A stretch of 8,504 nt of DNA from an uncultured Methanomassiliicoccales archaeon (lineage in GTDB: Archaea; Thermoplasmatota; Thermoplasmata; SG8-5). Shown one piece after another: positions 4,184 through 8,504 of this stretch (position 1 is the first letter of the stretch; every line of letters starts with the position of its first letter). Where the stretch lies: the NCBI GenBank assembly GCA_938004075.1, contig CALKWP010000041.1, forward strand, positions 1 through 8,504, written 5' to 3'. The notes below the pieces were generated by a model. The model saw only the letters and a list, made by a program, of their open reading frames with translations, made no database searches and had not been told where the DNA came from. Made by a program: the position numbers and the translations under genes.

Positions 4184-7100
4184 CTACGGTTCCGGTTTCT
4201 CGGTCTGCGGCTCCTGGGCCGGCGTCTCCGAAGGTTCCTCCGGCTTCTTCCCGCCCTTCAGAATGGCGATTGCAGCTACCAAGCCCAGCACTATTGCCGC
4301 GACCAGCGCGCCCCAGGCCCACATCGGGGTCTCGGTGTCGGTTATGGTTTCCGCATCTTGCGCATCCATGAAGTCCGCAATCCCGTCTCCGTCGGTATCC
4401 ACAGGCTTGTCCGTGGCGTCCAGCGGGTCCGTCCCTGCCAATATCTCCTCGGCATCGGTCCAGCCGTCGCCGTCTGTGTCGGCGTCGGAAACGCCGACCG
4501 TGACATTGTTGGTGCTGTTCTGCCAAATTGTGTTATTGCTGTAAACGGTTTGATTCACGGTCTGATTGTTCCAGGCAGTTTGGTTCACTATCGTTTCATA
4601 GCCAAGGAAGTCCGGGTCCATGAAATCAGGAATGCCGTCCGCATCCGCGTCGCCCGGGAAAGCCGTCGCGTTAAGGGGATCGGTTCCCGCCAGGACTTCG
4701 ATGTAATCGTCCCAGCCGTCTCCGTCATCGTCGTCGTCATCACGGTCAGCGACGCCATCCCCGTCGGTGTCCGCCAGGACGGTCAACGTGATGTTGGCCG
4801 AATCCTCTCCGCCATGGCCATCGGAGACCGTGACCTGAGCGTAATAAACGCCTGCAGCCATAGTCCCGCTGAGCACGCCTGTACCGGCCGCGATGCCCAG
4901 GCCGGTCGCGTTGGTGGACAGTGACCAAGCAAGCACGTCGGTCCCGTCCCGGTCCTCCGCACTGCAGGAAAGCGTGAATAGAGTGTTTTCCACTGTCTCG
5001 TAGGCGGTGCCCATGGCCATGGCCGGCGCGTCGTTCAGTCCCGTGACGTTCACCATAGCTTGGCCGACGTCCGCCCCGCCCGATGAGTCGGCAAGCGTGT
5101 ACTGGAACACGTCGTTTGCCCACTCGCCGACTGCCAGCGCTTGCAAGATCGCCGAATTCCTTGGATCATACGAAAAGCTACCGTCAGCGTTTATTTCGAC
5201 ATAAGCGCCCATCGTCGTCAGGAAGGCATGAGCCACGGTCTTGAGGGTGTCCCCCGTGTCTGCATCGTTGTCGTTGGCCAGCAGGCCGGGCGCTGCCATC
5301 GTGAGGAGTACATCCTCGTTTATTGTTGCGGTGTCGTTCACTGCTTCTGGCGCATCGTTCGAACCTGTGACGTTGACTCTCACGGTTGCGGTGTCGTTCC
5401 CCCCGTTCCCGTCTGTCACAGTGTATTCGAATGAATCAATTATCCAGTCCCCGTCGGCCAGCAATTCGATTGCTGGCGCTCCTCTTGGGTCATAGGTGAA
5501 GCTTCCGTCGGCGCCCCAGGATATCGCAGCCCCGCTCGCGCTCATGGAGTCGCAGGCGAGCACTGACAGGTCATCGTGGTCGTAGTCGACGTCATTGGCC
5601 AGCACGCCTTCCGCCTGCACCGTAAGGACGGTGTCTTCGGACGCCTGGTATGAGTCATCATGTGCGATGGGCCCGAAGTTCGCTGACTCCCAGCCGAAAT
5701 AGGGGTATGTGAAGGCGTTTTTGATACTCCAGATGTTCACGAAGTCCCAACCGGCGCCGAGGAAAGTGAAAATGTCCTTCATCTCGCCTGTGGTCTTGCC
5801 AGTGCCTGCAGAGCTGATGTTCGTCCCCGACGATTCGGCATCCCAGAAGGAAGTGGCCACGGTCCCGCCCGTCATACTCCCGACAAAGCCTCCGACCTCG
5901 GTGTTCCCTGTTACCTTGCCAACACTGTAGCACCTGTCCAGGGTGCCTGTTGTGAGACTGCCAGCGAAACCGCCGAGGCGGTTCATTCCCGAAACGTTAC
6001 CCCTGGCATAGCAGTCGGTGATGTCAGAGTTCTGCGAAAGAGACCCGATGAATCCGCCAGTGTAGTCTCCGGAGCTGGTGACATCGCCAAAGGCCGAGCA
6101 GCCTTCGATGGTGATGCCAGTGCCTATTAAGCCTGTGAATCCGCCGGTTCTAGATTTTCCCGAGACCGAGGCGGAGGATGAGCAATTGTGGATATTCCCG
6201 CGAACCGTGCCGGCGAAGCCGCCCACGATGCTATTGGAGGAGTTGAGGGAGTTGACGGTGCCGCTGGAAGAAGAGTCGGATATCAGGGATGTTGAACCCT
6301 GTAATATCCCCACAAGGCCCCCCATATACTCGCCATTCTCAGCAGTGACATGCACGTCAGTACGACACCTTGAGATGTTCGTCCCCATGCAGTTGCCCAC
6401 AAGACCTCCCAACCAACTTAATGTACCATCGCTATGAACAGTCCCTTCGACAGCGCAGTTCGATATGGTCCCGTTTCCGTGCGACCCGGCCAGACCGCCG
6501 GCCCATGTTCCATCCCCTGTGGAGCTCACTGCCACGTCCGCTGATATCGATATCAGATCCCCATACCCCTGGCCCACTACCCCACCGACGTATGCGGATC
6601 CATTCACGGTGCTTGTCACGGTGCAATTCCTTATCGTTGGCGGGTCCGTCGGAGCATCGACGAGGCCGCAGAACCCACCGACATTCGTATCGCCTGACAC
6701 ATCCGAATCCACCCAACAACCCTCGATCAATCCGTCGCATAACAATTCGCCGACGAAGCCACCGGTCTTGTTGCCTCCATTGACCGTTCCAGAGAAGCTG
6801 CATGCCTCGATGTCCGTATCGGTGGTGGTGGTGTCCCCGTATTGCGCCACGAAACCTCCGGCCCACTCGCCTGCCGATTGCACGGTCCCGACGGCATGGC
6901 ATTCAGACACGGCGCCGGTGCCCGACGTGATTAAGCCTGCGAAACCGGCGGCGCCAATGTTCGCGCTGACATTGACAATGGCTGTGCATCTCCATGCGAC
7001 CCCTGCGATGTACCCGCCCAGGCCGCCCGCGCCAATGTTCGCTGTCACGTTCACATTAGCGGTGCAATACTCTATCCTGAATCCGCTATTCACACACTCG

Positions 7101-7651
7101 CCTATGATGCCTCCACACCAATCCCCGGTCGCGGAGACCGTGCCGTTCACCGAGCAGTTTGCCAGTTGCGTCGGACCCCATGTGCGGCCCACAATGCTGC
7201 CGACATAGTCTTGGCCAGTGATGTTTACCTCCGCGAGCGTAAGGTTGGTTATGCCGTCCCCGGAATTGACAAAACCGAACAGCCCGACATAGCTTTCCAA
7301 TGGCCTGTTGATGTATAGGTCCATAATGGTGCAGTTGCGTCCGTCCAGGCTTCCCATGAACTTGTTCGCATTGTCTCCCACAGGCTCGAACCCGGCTCCG
7401 GAGTTCCAGTACCCTGTGATGTTGGCATCGATGTCGTTGCCAAGGGCGTAATGGGCGCTCAGGTCCAGGCTCATGTTCTGCAGCTCCCAGACATTGGTAA
7501 TAATGTATGGGTCTCCAACAGTCCCGGAGCCGCCCGCGAATGTTGTTGCCTCGACGCTCTTTCCCTCGACATTTCCGCTCAGGTCCAGCCCCGCGAATGC
7601 GGCGCTGAGGACCAGTATCATGCACAATGCTGTTGACAATGTCTTCTCCAT
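4184..7651 (-). CDS. Large modular surface protein: GLUG coils, VCBS/cadherin-like domains, calcium-binding repeats, membrane anchor
   Basis: This is an 1155-residue exported protein. Residues 1-20 are a signal peptide (cleavage near AAFA/G). About 120-600 hold 17 GLUG-type coils of roughly 29 residues built on a GGF-x-G core (for example KTGGFVGEL and YTGGFIGSL), expected to form a beta-helix. Two VCBS/cadherin-like domains follow (about 660-765 and 766-872), each with L-ANDxD and a Y/F-x-YT(V/L)-(T/A)D motif and ending in NDAP. A third Ig/cadherin-like domain spans about 875-959 (VTVSDGHGGEDSANITLTV). Aspartate-rich type-3 repeats, expected to bind calcium, lie at 960-1013 and 1056-1098 (DTDGDG), separated by a linker dense in N-glycosylation sequons. 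A membrane helix (about 1109-1132) and a Lys/Glu/Pro-rich tail end the protein. AGGTG precedes the ATG. It is probably an adhesin or cell-surface layer component; its ligand is unknown. Confidence 0.9.
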   Translation of the reverse strand: MEKTLSTALCMILVLSAAFAGLDLSGNVEGKSVEATTFAGGSGTVGDPYIITNVWELQNMSLDLSAHYALGNDIDANITGYWNSGAGFEPVGDNANKFMGSLDGRNCTIMDLYINRPLESYVGLFGFVNSGDGITNLTLAEVNITGQDYVGSIVGRTWGPTQLANCSVNGTVSATGDWCGGIIGECVNSGFRIEYCTANVNVTANIGAGGLGGYIAGVAWRCTAIVNVSANIGAAGFAGLITSGTGAVSECHAVGTVQSAGEWAGGFVAQYGDTTTTDTDIEACSFSGTVNGGNKTGGFVGELLCDGLIEGCWVDSDVSGDTNVGGFCGLVDAPTDPPTIRNCTVTSTVNGSAYVGGVVGQGYGDLISISADVAVSSTGDGTWAGGLAGSHGNGTISNCAVEGTVHSDGTLSWLGGLVGNCMGTNISRCRTDVHVTAENGEYMGGLVGILQGSTSLISDSSSSGTVNSLNSSNSIVGGFAGTVRGNIHNCSSSASVSGKSRTGGFTGLIGTGITIEGCSAFGDVTSSGDYTGGFIGSLSQNSDITDCYARGNVSGMNRLGGFAGSLTTGTLDRCYSVGKVTGNTEVGGFVGSMTGGTVATSFWDAESSGTNISSAGTGKTTGEMKDIFTFLGAGWDFVNIWSIKNAFTYPYFGWESANFGPIAHDDSYQASEDTVLTVQAEGVLANDVDYDHDDLSVLACDSMSASGAAISWGADGSFTYDPRGAPAIELLADGDWIIDSFEYTVTDGNGGNDTATVRVNVTGSNDAPEAVNDTATINEDVLLTMAAPGLLANDNDADTGDTLKTVAHAFLTTMGAYVEINADGSFSYDPRNSAILQALAVGEWANDVFQYTLADSSGGADVGQAMVNVTGLNDAPAMAMGTAYETVENTLFTLSCSAEDRDGTDVLAWSLSTNATGLGIAAGTGVLSGTMAAGVYYAQVTVSDGHGGEDSANITLTVLADTDGDGVADRDDDDDDGDGWDDYIEVLAGTDPLNATAFPGDADADGIPDFMDPDFLGYETIVNQTAWNNQTVNQTVYSNNTIWQNSTNNVTVGVSDADTDGDGWTDAEEILAGTDPLDATDKPVDTDGDGIADFMDAQDAETITDTETPMWAWGALVAAIVLGLVAAIAILKGGKKPEEPSETPAQEPQTEKPEP

Positions 7652-7683
7652 GGATGCACCTGGACATGGATTGACCTAGGTGG

Positions 7684-7694
7684 TAATAAATTTT
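7684..7694 (-). promoter_or_regulatory. Candidate promoter of the surface-protein gene
   Basis: On the minus strand the bases read CAAAATTTATTACC, a good BRE/TATA match centred about 36 nt before the ATG at 7651. Transcription would begin near 7662, leaving a leader of about 11 nt that contains the AGGTG ribosome binding site. The 151-nt gap to the upstream hicB-like gene shows no other clear signal. Confidence 0.5.
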
Positions 7695-7802
7695 GGCAGG
7701 GGTGCAATGCAATTAAGTTTTTTCAGGCTGTGGCTCCAGGCAGACGTTTCCGCCCGTCATCACTGTTACTATCAAAAACAATGGAATGGCCGTTACCGCG
7801 CT

Positions 7803-8036
7803 TCAGGCCGCCTGGGTTTCAGGTTTGGAAATAATCGCATAAACAGAAGAAGAGCTTGGCTCTGGTATGGGCGTGCCATCTTCCAGCATGCCTTGGATGT
7901 GCATTTCCACCGCCTCGTACATGCGTCTCTCAGCCTCTTTGGCAGTTCTGCCGGTTGCGACACAGCCGGGGAGATCCGGGGAATACGCGGAATATCCTGT
8001 CTCGCTCTTCTCGATGACTATCAGGAACTTGTACAT
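7803..8036 (-). CDS. hicB: Short HicB-like antitoxin
   Basis: The 77-residue protein has the HicB fold signature: an N-terminal strand (MYKFLIVIEKSETGYSAY), the PDLPGCVATG turn at 20-29, then a helix (TAKEAERRMYEAVEMHIQGMLEDG) and PIPEP. HicB binds and neutralises HicA mRNA interferase. This one ends without a C-terminal DNA-binding helix-turn-helix or ribbon-helix-helix, so it may not repress its own operon. GGTGA lies just upstream of the ATG. It starts 27 nt after the hicA stop, in the common hicA-hicB order. Its role as the cognate antitoxin of the adjacent HicA is inferred. Confidence 0.85.
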   Translation of the reverse strand: MYKFLIVIEKSETGYSAYSPDLPGCVATGRTAKEAERRMYEAVEMHIQGMLEDGTPIPEPSSSSVYAIISKPETQAA

Positions 8037-8063
8037 CAGTTCACCTATAATTTTCAGGCGTCC

Positions 8064-8303
8064 TCAAGCTTTTTCATACGCGTCCAGGAATTCATCTCTG
8101 GGTATCCCTGCCTGCGTGCATATGGTTCTGAGCGTCGATGCCTTCATCTTGCTGTGATTGGGCTTTGTCAGGCATGTTCTCGTCCCGTCCGGATTATCCC
8201 GCGCCATGGAGATATGCTCCTTCTCCCGGACAACCTGGAAACCCAGGATGTTGAGGGCTTTGAGAACCCTCCGCTTGGGGGCGTCTATCGGAAATTTGGG
8301 CAT
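8064..8303 (-). CDS. hicA: HicA-type mRNA interferase toxin
   Basis: This is a 79-residue dsRBD-like protein of the HicA family, which degrades mRNA in a translation-independent manner when free. Visible features are the opening helix (APKRRVLKALNILGFQVVREK), the strand carrying the single histidine H30 (KEHISMAR, where many members read GSHH), the LTKPNHSKMKASTLRTICTQAGI segment typical of the C-terminal part, and DEFLDAY. Its ATG shares one base with the TAA of the upstream HicB-like gene (TAATG), so the two are probably translationally coupled. With only one histidine in the active-site strand, activity should be tested rather than assumed. Confidence 0.85.
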   Translation of the reverse strand: MPKFPIDAPKRRVLKALNILGFQVVREKEHISMARDNPDGTRTCLTKPNHSKMKASTLRTICTQAGIPRDEFLDAYEKA

Positions 8304-8504
8304 TAAAAATCTACCCCGGCCTCGGCAACGAATGCTTCGAGAACGGGTTCTTCAGAATCGAAAACATCATCCCCGAATGTCTCTATGTGGAATTTTATGG
8401 CCGATCTCACGTTAGCTAGAGCTTCCTCATAGGTGTCTCCGTCCCCCAAAACCACACCTTTCAGACCTAAAGGGTATGCCCCATAGCCATCGGCATGCTT
8501 CTCA
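8303..8504 (-). CDS. HicB-like protein, 5' end cut by the window edge
   Basis: The last 66 residues of a minus-strand gene are visible, running from EKHADGYGAYPLGLKGVVLG to a C-terminus of EAFVAEAGVDF and a TAA. The DGYGAYPLGLKGVVLGDGDTYEEALANVRSAIKFHIETFG core follows the HicB pattern of a strand, a proline-containing turn, a Gly-Asp-Thr segment and a helix, although the usual PGC turn reads LKGV. The start lies outside the window; HicB-type proteins of this class are commonly about 70-80 residues, so only a few may be missing. It precedes hicA with a 1-nt overlap, giving a hicB-hicA-hicB order. Confidence 0.75.
   Translation of the reverse strand, partial: EKHADGYGAYPLGLKGVVLGDGDTYEEALANVRSAIKFHIETFGDDVFDSEEPVLEAFVAEAGVDF

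Noticed and set aside
4724..4741. Phase-variable microsatellite at the Asp run
   Set aside because: The run is a trinucleotide pattern with mixed codons inside a calcium-binding repeat; length changes would stay in frame, so no on/off switching is expected.
4121..4924. 267-residue plus-strand reading frame
   Set aside because: It lies antisense to the surface-protein gene, whose protein has clear domains; the open frame follows from the GC-rich, Asp/Gly/Thr-rich coding sequence opposite.

Overview
The window looks archaeal. It encodes a fibrillarin-type RNA 2'-O-methyltransferase, a single-chain NAC with a C-terminal UBA domain, a NikR-type regulator and a large exported, sequon-rich surface protein with a C-terminal membrane anchor. 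Several genes have a clear Shine-Dalgarno site (GGTGA-like, 4-8 nt before the start) and a TATA-like box about 35-38 nt before the start codon. Moderate-to-high GC and this gene mix would suit a euryarchaeal or Thermoplasmatota-like lineage, but that placement is inference; no rRNA or other decisive marker is present.

Left part (1-785). The first 217 bases hold two copies of a repeat 144 nt apart, 55 nt identical and then decaying. Each copy has 9-bp inverted ends. On the minus strand, a hairpin followed by eight T residues lies between the copies. Next comes a minus-strand NikR-like regulator in which two of the four high-affinity nickel ligands appear to be replaced. A compact divergent control region separates it from the next genes.

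Middle (786-2645, plus strand). A ThiF-type adenylyltransferase, a ThiS-type carrier ending in Gly-Gly, and fibrillarin FlpA form a tight, probably translationally coupled unit: an 11-nt overlap, then a 1-nt gap. The NAC gene follows with its own ribosome binding site. The grouping joins a sulfur-carrier or ubiquitin-like activation pair to RNA methylation and nascent-chain handling. No thiamine genes are visible here.

2646-3033 is a convergent intergenic stretch without a convincing gene; it holds a perfect 12-bp palindrome and two hairpins.

Right part (3034-8504, minus strand). In transcription order from the right edge: a HicB-like protein cut by the window end, HicA, a second short HicB-like protein, an 1155-residue surface protein (signal peptide, 17 GLUG-type coils, two VCBS/cadherin-like domains, one further Ig-like domain, two calcium-binding type-3 repeat modules, membrane anchor), and an M29-family metallo-aminopeptidase. 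A perfect 10-bp GC-rich hairpin separates the last two genes.

The observations most worth checking are the altered NikR metal site, the thiF-thiS-flpA unit, the hicB-hicA-hicB order, the left-edge repeat/terminator structure, and the architecture of the surface protein. I see no CRISPR array, tRNA, rRNA or complete insertion sequence.
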